Source: Sphaerulina vaccinii (taxonomy: Eukaryota; Ascomycota; Dothideomycetes; Mycosphaerellales; Mycosphaerellaceae). From it: a stretch of 64,000 nucleotides of DNA. Positions 1 to 10,500 of this stretch are shown one piece after another. Location: assembly GCA_022570795.1 (NCBI GenBank), contig JAKUDP010000008.1:1984001-2048000 (forward strand), written 5' to 3'. Within the stretch, counting starts at the first letter, position 1. Each line of letters starts with the position of its first letter. The notes beneath the pieces are model-generated. The model saw only the letters and a list, made by a program, of their open reading frames with translations. It was not told the DNA's origin and ran no database searches. A program made the position numbers and the translations under genes.

Positions 1-515
1 ATCCTCGCGTCTCTGGTCAGCTCACTGTCGTATCCTTGAGGTGCATCTCACCATCAGCAAGTACATTCGATAACGTACTGTGCGATCATGCGGTCAAGCA
101 GGAAGTACTCTCCGATAAACAAGGTCAAGAGGCGGCGTGAGAGCCTGCAGCTGGTGAGCTCATTAATCCCTGCACATGGTGAGAAACCCGCCACTCTGTT
201 GTGGCACTCGTATAGGATTGCAAGATCCGTGAAGGCGATATGGAGCTTGTATAACAGAGCCGAGCGGTCACTCGTTCTCACAAACCTGGTACCAGGGTCT
301 TTAGCTGTCGTGTTCTGACATGCTCAGGGTATGAGGTATGTAAAAACCATACCAGCCACCTCTTCGCTTGCTTGTACAAGTCTTCCAACCTCACCTTTTC
401 CTAATCATACTTTTCTTTCAACGTCGCTCGCTGGCATACCGTTACTCGTACCACTGGATTGCGAAAAAACTTGTTTCTCCTACGACCTGGATCTGGGCAT
501 TTCGACACTGTCACG
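1..515. other. Window edge, no supported gene
   Basis: Short open frames occur on both strands (for example 88-318 +), but none shows a recognisable domain, signal peptide or splice-linked partner. I see no coding feature I can support here. It probably holds the promoter and 5' leader of the small gene starting at 516. Confidence 0.5.
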
Positions 516-1004
516 ATGGCAGTCTGCTACCGGCTCATATCGGATAATCTTTCAGAAGTCGACCATCAATGCTCATTATGCCTCTTCCTGACCGGCCGAG
601 AGGACGATTGCAAACATACACAAGCCTCTAATACTTTGCCACGATCGCATACACCATTCTCGGAAGCATACTCAGAAAACTCATTCTATACATGCCGATC
701 TGCTGCGACCACGCGCTCGACCACTTCCATAAGCTCAAGCAGTTCAACAAGCACGATCAAAGCCCGGATAAGTATCTCAAGTTCTGTCTCAGACCTCAAG
801 CAACACTCACTAAGACGACGACAATCACCAACTGAGCTTTCACTACGAGAGCTCAATCGAAAGCAAGCGGGCCAGGTTGACTTACGGCAGCGGCAGTCAG
901 AAGAAGAGCTGCAACAAGTCTACGAGCGCCAGATCTTGCAATACCTGAACTCCGACATCGACCTCAGTGCCGACTACGGCGACATCTGGACGATCGAAGA
1001 GTAA
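516..1004 (+). CDS. Small Ser/Thr-rich hypothetical protein (162 aa)
   Basis: Not recognised. The frame is open from before 459, but I chose the ATG at 516, which has A at -3 and G at +4. The N-terminal 35 residues carry several cysteines (C-x2-C within QCSLCLF, then a DDCKH motif). A Ser/Thr-rich low-complexity middle follows, and then a charged Gln/Glu/Arg-rich C-terminus that looks helical and ends in an acidic tail (DLSADYGDIWTIEE). The C-terminus has the composition of a real protein rather than of a shadow frame. No membrane segment is visible. It could be one exon of a larger gene or a chance frame, and function is unknown. Confidence 0.45.
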   Translation: MAVCYRLISDNLSEVDHQCSLCLFLTGREDDCKHTQASNTLPRSHTPFSEAYSENSFYTCRSAATTRSTTSISSSSSTSTIKARISISSSVSDLKQHSLRRRQSPTELSLRELNRKQAGQVDLRQRQSEEELQQVYERQILQYLNSDIDLSADYGDIWTIEE

Positions 1005-2013
1005 TGAGCTTGTTGAGAGACGAACACGAGAAGCTATCTCGTACTCGAAGCTTGGAACAAACGAAATGCCCACGATGGAACGAGCCTTCGACTCAACGCA
1101 TCTCTGTCTACAGGCAGCAACCAAGACATTGAACATCCAGACAAAGCTCGCGGACAATCGAATTGAGCCTCAGAGAGAATGCGACGTTTGTTCGCTTTTT
1201 GCGAGCGGACATGCTTGGAGCGCTACCAAAGCCAACAGAAAAAGTTCTTCTACATTCTTGCTTGACATTAGCGATTTACGATTATGACGAACGAATGTAC
1301 GACTTTTATAATTATAGCACGACTAGGGACTTTTAGTCGAATGGGAAGACTGAGACAGTGCTCCGGCAGAAGCGAGCTCGTATTTCCTGGTCTAGCGAAA
1401 CTTTCTTTCAACCACACCAGAGCTATGAGCTTGGCCGCAGAAAGTTGCCATACTCCTGGGTAGCACGGAAAGCGGAACGCTCTCAGCACTGAACAACACT
1501 TGAGACGATATATCTCGTCACCACGGCTCTCTATGCCCACGAAACTTGCTAGGCTGATAGAACAAGCTTCCAGCTATCTGCTAATGTTTATTTGAAGAAA
1601 ATTTGTCAAGTAGCGGTCGAGGTACGGTGTTCTGTGTGCGAGGTGTTGCTCGGGCTGTTCCGCTTTCAGTGCTACCCAGGAGCCATAGTACCTGCATAGG
1701 ACTGCAGAAACACGAGAGTTTTGGTTCAAGATGACATGGAAGTGGTAGAAGAGCTTTGCTAGAACAGACGAATGGACGACGAGTGCACAAGGCTGAGATT
1801 GCAAAACTTTCTTATTATCACAGCTAGATATGGGCTTCCTCACGATGCCACATGGCGGGAGCCTTGTATGCTGTACTGCAGGGCAGACTCCAGTTGTACG
1901 CCTTCAATGCGATACTCCGGTTCACCCCACAATAGCATGTTTGGCATTGCCGCGTCTCCTCCGTCTTAACATTCTCTGGACACAAGCTTATTGTATCTTG
2001 ACGTTCAAGTCGC
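1005..2013. other. Intergenic, no supported gene
   Basis: About 1 kb between the small gene and the 3' end of the DUF7371 gene on the opposite strand. Several overlapping frames under 90 codons exist on both strands, but none has family features. Nothing else was seen. Confidence 0.5.
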
Positions 2014-5000
2014 TCACTGACTATCCTTCCGTGTATTGCCTGCGGCACATGAGCTGTCGGACCACCGCGCCTTGATGTCATCAACGAAGAACGTGCGTGG
2101 CTCGGAGCCCGTGACTGCGCGCATGCGAATGCCGCTGAGATTACGGAAGGTTGGAGGGAAGTCGACAGGAGTCAGCTGGCAGTTGGGTGCGTTTTCGCAC
2201 GGCGGAAGCGTGTAGTTCTGGGCAAGCGACGGCACGTCATCCTTCATGGTGCTGTTCCAGGTGTATCCGGTGACCTCCATCGTGCACGGCGTGGTGATGC
2301 TGTCACAGCCCATTGCTGCACTGCGAGCATCGAAGAAGAAAGCGGAATTGCCATCGTGGTAGGGTCCATCACCGATCTCGCCGGGCTCGAGACCATTCTC
2401 CATCGGCGGCGCAGGTCCACCTTTGAGCCCAGTGCCGTTCGACGGGAATGCTGCGACGTTCGGCGGAGAAGTTGGTACGAAAGGCTCCCTTGGCTGGGGA
2501 GCATACACATAGCCACCAGAGAATAGCATGTGCTTGTGCGGTCTGAGGCTGAGTGGAGACTGCTGGGTGAGGTCGCCTGTGCTGTTGCCACCATTGCTGC
2601 TTGTGCCATTGGTGGTCGAGTTCTGGCGCTTCAGCAGACTACGTCGACGTCCGAAGAGTGGCACATCGTCAAAGCCGATCATGAAATCGCCTTGCTCGCC
2701 GCAAGTTGATGTCGGACTAGCAGTAGCTGTGGTTGCTGTACTGTTTCGTGAGGTCGACGATGCTAGATTCGAACGAGATGTTGTCAAGAAGCTGCTCGTG
2801 CTGGAAGTGGTCGATCTGGATTGTAGCGTGCTTACGGTGCTCTGGCTGGACGCGGCCCTTGAGCTGATTGCTGTCGAGCTGGATGATGGGCGTGGGATCA
2901 CTGTCAAAGTCGTGACCGACCTCGTTGAGAATGGCGAACTGGAGCTCCCTGTGGCTGAAGAAACACCAGACGATGCGGGCGACGAGACTGATGATGCTGT
3001 TGTACCAGTATCGCTGGATCGACTGGAGATGTCTGGGTTTGTGGTGCCAGAAGATCGCGAGGCCACTGGTGAAGACAAGATGTAATCGGTAGTCTGCGAG
3101 CCACTGGTAGCAGTAGCTGAGGCCTGTCTACTGCTCAAAGTCACTGCGTTTGTCGCGCTCGAGAGTGTGCCCACTGGCGAGCCATCAAGAAGAGACGAGG
3201 GTGCAGAGTCACGAGTCGAAGTGCTGTCAGTTGAAGCACGCGAGACTGTGCTTGTGGTGACGTCGTAGGTGGTGCCATCGACGACCGTAATGCTCGGCGT
3301 TGATGCACTCTGAGATGACGAGACCGTGATAGTCGTACCCTTCCCAGAAAGGAATGTCGTGATTGTGTACAAGGTACCGCTTGGGCTCCCGGTCGGAGTC
3401 GTCGTAGCAGCGGACGCGAATACGCTACTGGAGATGGACTGGCTAGATGGAAATGCGCTGGAAGCACCAAGCATTGAGCCTTGTTCACTGGTGGCTGCGA
3501 CAGTCTGATGGATTTCGTCCGATGAGACTGCCATACTGCCGACTTGAGCAGAAATGGGCGCAGAAGAGGCCAGAACAGTAGTAACGGTCAACTGCGCACT
3601 GCCACCGGCCGTTGTTGCAGTGATGGAAGGTAGTCCTGCTGGAGCACTCGGGAAGCTAATGCTTGTGCTGTATGATATGCCAGAGGTGCCCACCGTATAG
3701 GTCAACGTTACTGCCTCTCCAGATGGTGTCGTTGTTGAGCTGATGGCGACCGTATCAGGGATCTGAGCGGAAGGCGAGACGACTTGAGCAACGACTTCGC
3801 CAATAGTCGCTGTGACCAATTGCGTACTGGTTGATGTTGTGATATCGTCGTGACCAAAATAGACCATGCGAGTGAACTTGGTGAAGCGTGGTGGCGCACT
3901 TGCGACCGAAGTGAACACAATGGCGGGTTGAGTGCTCGACGCGTTCCAGCCCGCGCTGTTCATCCCCGTGAAGCTAGTACGAGACGATGAGGCGGATGAT
4001 GAGACCCGTGACAGCGTGCGGGTGATGTAGTGGGTGCTGGTTGATGTCGTTGTCAGTGCCGAGCTTAGCACGCTGTAGATCGTGGAGCTGTAGGCAGGTG
4101 GCGTGAAAGTCGTCAACGGCTTGGGAGCAACCGGAGAGCTAGTCGTCGAAGTGCTTGCTGGTGGAGAGGTGGCCGGTGCAGGGATCACGACCACAGAGGT
4201 TGTCACAATCTGCAACGACGCGCCGCTCGACGGCGAAATGCCATTCTGCCACACAGTGCTGCCGTCCGTGACGTAGAAAGAGTATGACGGGCCGCCGGAA
4301 GAGGAGAGCGTTGTCGACGAAGTCAATGGCGGGCTCGCTGTGATTGTTGAGATGATCGAGACAGTGGCGGTAACAGTGGCAGTTGTGGGTGGAAGTGCCG
4401 GCGGAGCTGACGAGCTCTCGATTGCAGTGACGGTGGTCACACGAGACACGGTGGTGGTGAACGTCGAAATTGTCGAGTACGATGTCGAGGAAGCCGAGCT
4501 TTGACTATTGGCGGGAGCTATGTTTGGAGCAGATGTCGTAGATGTTATGGTCTCCGTGAATGGTATGTAGACTGTCGAAGCGTTGAGGGAGCAAGCAGCA
4601 GATACCCTGGTCATCGAAAGTAAGTATTCAAGTGCAAGGTACAAGCTGCCGAAGACGAAGCAGAAAGTGATGAGCATGTGTATGAGCAGGTGAAGTCGCA
4701 TCTTCCAAAGTGTACTCGCTAAGGCACATGTCGCTCGCCAGGGCCATGTCAATATGCGGGTCATGGCGGTGATGCAACGGGCGTAACCTCTCGCTATCCT
4801 GGCGAGTATCCAGATCAATGTGGTTATTACCCAGTGCGTGGCTGTCGCGGGAGCTCGCGAGACCCATGTCGCTGACTGATTCATGGCGGTGATGAACTGG
4901 GCGTAAGCTTTCCCCATCCAGGTCTTCATGTGCCACTTTTTGTTCTCAGAGCTGACCCGATGATGTGTATTCGAGGCCTGCTCCAAATCCTGCTTGCGAA

Positions 5001-5485
5001 CGCGCTGGCTCGGCTGTAAAACGTTGTTGGTACTATTTGTCGTAGAAGAATTTGAAGTAGCCGTAGAAGTTGACGCATTCGGTTGCTGAGCTTGCTGCGT
5101 CGGCGCGCCATTCTGTTTCTTCTTCGAGGGGTTGTCTCTGCCGGCTTTATTCTTCTTCTTGTTGTTGCCCATGATGTAAAAGTGCCAATGTATGCTTTGC
5201 AAGATGCTTGTGAAGTCGTGCTCGTATGTTTGAAGCTGAAGTGTGTTCCAATGCTGTAGAGGAGTCCAGAGGAGCAGAGTATGCCATTCCATCGCCGGGC
5301 GGGAGCCATCCAGACCAGATCAGGGCAGGAGGCGGTCCAGTCATGATGCAGGAGAAGGTGAAGGGAGATGGTGCAGTGCAGTGTACTTACCCAGTGGTGT
5401 CGTTCGCTGGCAGACTGTCGTTCCAGTACTTGCCCTCGACGACGGCGACCGCAATGGCTGCAACCACTGCGAGTTGCATCCTCAT
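2014..5485 (-). CDS. Ser/Thr-rich secreted or anchored DUF7371-domain protein
   Basis: Two 5' structures fit. Model A: exon 1 at 5391-5485 encodes a signal peptide (MRMQLAVVAAIAVAVVEG), followed by a GTAAGT donor. It joins in frame across a 784-bp intron (4607-5390, CAG acceptor) to VSAACSLNAS at 4606, giving a secreted protein. Model B: an ATG at 5172 starts a lysine-rich N-terminus (MGNNKKKNK), a proline/Gln/Asn/Thr stretch, a 40-residue repeat and a hydrophobic membrane segment, all in the same frame, so exon 2 is read through from an open 'intron'. Both share a roughly 600-residue Ser/Thr-rich region typical of O-glycosylated wall proteins. Both end in a C-terminal domain beginning CGEQGDFMIGFDD with a GYVYAP motif, which I recognise as DUF7371. 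Likely at the cell surface, possibly in the wall. Molecular function unknown. DUF7371 is the secure part; which 5' end is used is open. Confidence 0.75.
4700..4940 (-). repeat. Diverged ~120-bp tandem repeat in the 5' part of the DUF7371 gene
   Basis: Two near-identical blocks, at about 4762-4790 and 4882-4910 (catggcggtgatg followed by gggcgtaa), lie 120 bp apart. Read on the minus strand they encode two 40-residue modules, each beginning YA-x-x-ITAM and followed by a TW motif and aromatic or hydrophobic residues. The repeat lies inside what would be the long intron of the signal-peptide model and inside the coding region of the alternative model. Confidence 0.55.
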
Positions 5486-7880
5486 GATGAGGCAGTGGTG
5501 CCTCTGGGCATGAACGAGTGACTGAGGTGGGTGTTGTGTGTTATGTGAAAGAGCGTGTGAGAAGGGATAGTAAAGAACGTCGGTGGTGTTTGTGAGAAGA
5601 GGTGAGCTTCCGCCGATTTTGTGTCGCGCTAGCGGCTTCACCCTCGAGGCAGGAGCGTTTTGAGCGCTTCCGACTCCACTCTGTGTTGACGGCCTCAAAC
5701 CTCCACACCACCCTGTCTGCAACTTTGGCAGCACAGTGGACGTCGCTGTCCCGGGACAATCTCACGATAACCATCTCGTCTTCGCGAACTGGACCTCCCA
5801 CCACGATACTGAGGCGAAATCAGATCAAAGACCCCGGGCTTCGAAGAAAGCCGAATCCCAGCTCTCCCCGAGGTGAAGCTGATTTCTGGCCGGACCGCAT
5901 CTGCAAACTCAATGTCCTGGCCGACAACGCATTACTGACAGCGCGTGTTAATGTTGTTGCGGATCTGATTCCTGTGGGAGGATGGCCTGCCATGCCATTG
6001 GAAGCGCGACTGGCCCAGTATCGCTAATAAACCACCAGTCTAGAGATGCCTCCCTCCCAGCGCGCCTTCCTCCGGAGCGGCATCTGGCGATCTCCTATGC
6101 CAGGTAGACGACAACTAAGCTAGCCCACCATGAGCGTCAGCACCATATTGCCGTTGGACTGGAAGACTTCCTGATGTACACAGACATGCGTGAGCCATGG
6201 CCAGAAGCTGCCTTTGCCCAACTTCGTCTCCAGCATGAGGCTTTTTCGGCATGATAGCCATTCCAAGACCATCCGTCTCAGCCTTTCATGCGTCGAAGTT
6301 CGCCATCTGTTTCTTAAACTGGTAGTAGATGATGGCTGAGAAGTTGAAGACCATAATAGCGAAGGGTACTGCCACAGCTGGTCCAAGGAAGCATTTCAAG
6401 TATGCAGCTGTAAAGGTCCAGATACTATATGGTAGCTGCAACGATTGACCGCCGAACTGGGTTCGTAGACGTGACAATCGTTAGCCAGATCTTATTCAGG
6501 TCTGCAGCGATTGCTTGCCAGATCCTATTTGGGGCCGCAACCATAAGTCCCTATACCACGTCAGCTTTACCGCACGGCGAATGCAGCAGCACCCTTACTT
6601 TACTCGAGTATCTGCTTGGATTTCAGGCGCCTTTTCCCAATCCTTGTTCACTTTCTGCAGCCATGCTAACCTGAGTAGTACTCTTCTCGCAGCACAAACG
6701 CCAAACAGCTCCAAATCTTCTCGAGTATATGTGCTTTCACCATAGCTAAATGGGCACCTCAAGCCTGCAATCTCCCGCTTGTCACATCGATGACATGTGT
6801 CAGCCATTGACGTGACACCTGAACGCTCGCGGCGTGGTATCGACAGAAAGCGCAACGAAGCGCAAGTGGCATGTATCGTACGAAGTCTTGGTCTGGGTGC
6901 TGGTATGCGAAGTGGAGAGCTCATGACATGCGAATTGGCGAATTGGGCCAGGACAAAGAGTCTGTCTACCAGGTTCGCGTGCGCTTGCAAATTATCAGTC
7001 TGCCGGAGGCGTGATGCTGTGCAACTGAGGCGCTCCGCTGCAGTGCCACATCAAGCTCAGGGGTGACAGTTTAATCACATCTTACTGCACACAGCACGCG
7101 AGACGTGTGTATGTGTACCATGTTGACGGAATCTGCAGTGTGCAAACACTACAGGTTTCCCAACGTGCCCGTACAGATGGCAACCATGCTCCTACAACAG
7201 CTGTCCTTCTCCAACCACGAGCACGAGTGCTCCCTCCTGGCCCTCTCCTCTCCTCACCACTGCCACCTTATCTTGGGCATGGTCATATGGTCAACGACCT
7301 GTCCATCTTGTCTTGTGGGTGGTGCATCCCACGCGTGCTCGCCACGGATCCTGCCTTCAAGACAATTGCTCCGGTGACAGCCCTGTAGCTCTCATAGCTC
7401 ATCAGGTGGCTATGACAGCACTGCCTCTCACCGCATCTCAACCACAGGTATCGATAGCCTCATCTTCCCGTACATTTCGCTCCTCGCTCTGTATTCATTG
7501 ATGGTGTCAGGACAGAGGAAGACTCCGAAACATCGAAGGGTTCATCAACCGTCTTAATGCGACGCCGAGATTAGCAAATCTACGCCGGCCGGCACGCAAG
7601 AGGGTCCTGTGAGCGACTCAGGAACCTGAGAGTGGGACTGTCAATTGAATTGACGCGCGATAGGCATGCTATAATACCATGGAGCATGCCTTTGCTGTGG
7701 GCCTCTTCTAATCAGTATAGCAGCATTCGATCCAGCACGAATAGCAAACACATTCTCACTCTCTGTTCTCTCAACTCTTCGGCGTCCTCATCACTCACTT
7801 ATCCGTTATCTTCCACACACGGACCCGCCAACGATTCCCCGCCTTTTTTAGGCTCACATGCAAAGCACGAGACCTTCGAA
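5486..7880. other. Intergenic, mostly unassigned
   Basis: About 2.4 kb between two divergently transcribed genes. Open frames of 60-140 codons occur on both strands (for example 5602-6027 + and 6286-6477 -). The latter would encode a short hydrophobic peptide (LGPAVAVPFAIMVFNFSAII), conceivably a scrap of a membrane protein, but nothing joins it to a complete gene. One small Cys-containing frame at 6595-6807 is listed separately. The right part must contain the promoter of the CCCH zinc-finger gene. Confidence 0.45.
6595..6807 (-). CDS. Possible small Cys-containing protein (70 aa)
   Basis: From an ATG at 6807 the frame reads MADTCHRCDKREIAGLRC, a C-x2-C plus a further cysteine, then an acidic and aromatic stretch (STYTREDLELFGVC) and a basic C-terminus. 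The first 45 residues look protein-like; the last 25 do not. A GTACTA donor-like site after the AARR sequence would allow an unseen further exon. No family is recognised, and this may be spurious. Confidence 0.22.
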   Translation of the reverse strand: MADTCHRCDKREIAGLRCPFSYGESTYTREDLELFGVCAARRVLLRLAWLQKVNKDWEKAPEIQADTRVK

Positions 7881-9603
7881 ATGAGCACACAACATTTACT
7901 CCTACACTCGCCCGCCAACACACTGAGTCCGAACGGGTCGCACCATCGTCGTCTCTCGCCTCGTGCACGCCGCACAATCGACGCCATAGCGAATCCGAAT
8001 ACTCAACGCGCCAGGATGCAGGCGGAGCGAAATGGGCTTCCGATAGGAACCGGTGGCCAGCGTGGTGGTTACGGTATGCCGCAGCGCATGGCCCACAGTC
8101 CGCCAAAGAACAAGAGTATGCGACTCGCATGGAGATATGGGATACGGGATGTGTGCTAAATAGCCAGCAGATACCCAACATGTCCCATGCAAGTTCTATT
8201 TGCAAGGACAGTGCCAGGCCGGCAAAATGTGCCCTTTCTCACACGATCTAGAGAGCTCAACGCGACCAGCACTCTGCAAGTATTTCACCAAAGGTGGCTG
8301 CAAATTCGGGCGAAAGTGCGCTCTCCTGCATGTAACCCCAGACGGACACATTGTCAACCAGCGATATTCACATCCACCACCACAATATCTTCCAGGGCCA
8401 CCCCAGCCACCACCGCCGGGTGCATATGGGCCTCCACCGCCAGGACTATTAGCACAAGGACTCGAGCAGCGACCGAACGGCGAGGTTCCACAAGAATTCG
8501 AGCACTATCAATATGGCCCACAGAACGAGTACGAAATGCAGCAACCCGACGTGACGTACACATCCGCATCGCCCAAGTACGGGTCTCCGCCGACGAATGA
8601 TCGCATTGCGACCTCTCCCACCTTGAAAGGTCTCTCGGTGCTGGATGCGCCTCTTCCAAGCAGCTTCGACAGCAATGGTTATTCGTGGGCTGCGCTTCAT
8701 GGTCCTTCTAGCGCATTGCCTGCTTCGGTGCCCACTAAATTCGGCATAGACTCACCTCCTTCTTCATTGCCTCGAAAGTCACAGTTCGGTAGTGCTGCCG
8801 TACGCGAACTGCATGGCTCAGCATATGGAAATATGGACAATGTGATGGCCAGCATGGGTTCGTCACCACCAAGCGGGCCAGACGAGCCGCTGTCATTCGC
8901 GAAGAGACCACTCCACTCCAATCGACTGCGTAACTCAGGCAGAGGCATGGGTATGGTGGCAGCGAGCTACGGTGGTTTTGCGCCCACACCTTTCGAGGAG
9001 TGGCCAGAAGATGACGACGGTCACTCTGACCGAGAAGAAGAGCTCCTGCCTTCGAGTCTTCACGATCTGATACCAGAGGATCGGCCACGCCGAGTATCTC
9101 GTACGCTCTCTGGTCACGGCACCCCATTAGACAGCAAGGTGGGTAGCCCACACTCATCGAGTCCATCACGCTACAGCGGAGTCTTTGCTCGTACCGCTAT
9201 GCAGCAGAACGGCCTTGGTCATGTAGGTTCACCACTCCGTGACTCCTCATTCCCAACCTCACATCCAGCTGCTGGACTGAACGGAACGAACGGCGAATTG
9301 AGTCCAAACATCGGTAGCCCTGGCAGGCTGAACCAGACAAGCATGAGCATGCTTACTCAGGAACTTGCGAGAACTCGACTAGAAGCTGCACGAGGTACTA
9401 CACCCGCCGCACCGACCCGGACGCTCTCGAATGGCTCTGCTGCGCGAGCGAGCATGGATCGCAATCTGAGCAGCACTAGCATAAGTCAGCGTATCGACGA
9501 GGAGCAGGAGAGTGATGCACTTTTCGACATGGACATTGGCACGGATCCGAAGACCAACGGCAACAACTATGGCGCTATCGGCGGTGGACGGACGACGAAG
9601 TAG
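7881..9603 (+). CDS. Lee1-like CCCH zinc-finger protein (555 aa)
   Basis: Two exons, 7881-8115 and 8171-9603, with a 55-bp intron (GTATGC donor, GCTAAAT branch-like site, CAG acceptor). The junction restores K-N-K-N-T-Q-H-V-P immediately before the zinc fingers. Exon 1 opens with MSTQHLLLHSPANTLSPNG; I chose this ATG because A is at -3 and the sequence has the family-like opening. Two CCCH fingers follow: CKFYLQGQCQAGKMCPFSH and CKYFTKGGCKFGRKCALLH, spaced like the pair in yeast LEE1 and related RNA-binding proteins. The rest is low-complexity Pro/Gly-rich sequence (Q-Y-L-P-G-P-P-Q-P-P) and Ser/Pro-rich disorder. The expected role is binding of RNA or of single-stranded nucleic acid. The substrate and pathway cannot be read from sequence. 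Confidence 0.9.
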
Positions 9604-10500
9604 TACTAGTCGCTCTGCCCGCTGTCGGTAGGCTAGAGTGGCGAGGCGGCGCATAATCACCCTTGCCTACTATTTACTTGCAGTGGAGTCTGCTCGGAGG
9701 TAGTAGGTAAGCAGGAGTACTCACGATGATGCATAATTGGGGCGTCGGTAATACTGTTCTTGGACATGTGGCATTCTATTCTGCCAGGGAGTCGAAAACG
9801 AGGAAAAGAAGATGATATTCACGATTGAGCGAAGGCGCAGGCGGGTTCGGCTGATGCTCGATGGAGAGCATCATCATTTCTGGAGAGGATGGAGCATTGC
9901 CGGAGAGCATGGAGCATTGCTCTCCTATCATTGAAGCGAGGAGCTTGGGATAGGCTACTTTCGTCGTTTTTATGTTATTCTGAAACGACTAATACTACAT
10001 AGATGCTGAAGAGGAGACTTTGGCCACTCAATGAACATGCTGGGTAGCATTCGGTACATACTCAACATCTACCATACGCCCATGACAATATCTCCTTATG
10101 AAACTCGTTCTTGCTAAGCGAGCATACCAGGATCCTTGCCGGCTTCTCCTCATATACTCCAACAACCATACCACTCGAAGTATGCTCAGCGTACTAAGTG
10201 AGTAGTACTCAGGAACAGAGATCGCGCATCGCGCCGCCAAGATCCGTACCAGATGCTCATATTGAAAGAGTGGTACACAAAAATGCTTACCTTCCACACT
10301 TTACCACTGGTGCTGGAGAGTTATGCTTACGCTCCTGATTGTATGGCACTAAAGCAGAAGTCAATATGATATGCCACCAAACATTCAAACAGCCCCGCGG
10401 CCTGAGAGGACTCTCCGAGTCAAGCCGGCGCCCCCATTGAGGCCACCGCGTGTTTGGCGCAAGGTCCTACCTTCGACTGTTTGCGACTGCTTGCGACCGC
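9604..10500. other. Intergenic with a 3' hairpin
   Basis: About 0.9 kb between two tandem + strand genes. At 9902-9925 there is an 8-bp inverted repeat (GGAGAGCA / TGCTCTCC) with an 8-nt loop, preceded by a partial direct copy of its core (GATGGAGCATTG) at 9889-9900. It may fold in the 3' end of the zinc-finger transcript. No gene is supported. Confidence 0.5.

Noticed and set aside
2528..3085. 185-codon plus-strand frame, Val/Asp/Glu-rich
   Set aside because: Antisense to the Ser/Thr-rich DUF7371 protein; the biased composition is the complement of Ser/Thr codons.
6286..6477. Short hydrophobic minus-strand frame, possibly a membrane-protein fragment
   Set aside because: No extension by splicing, no family motif, and only about 60 codons; noted in the intergenic entry only.
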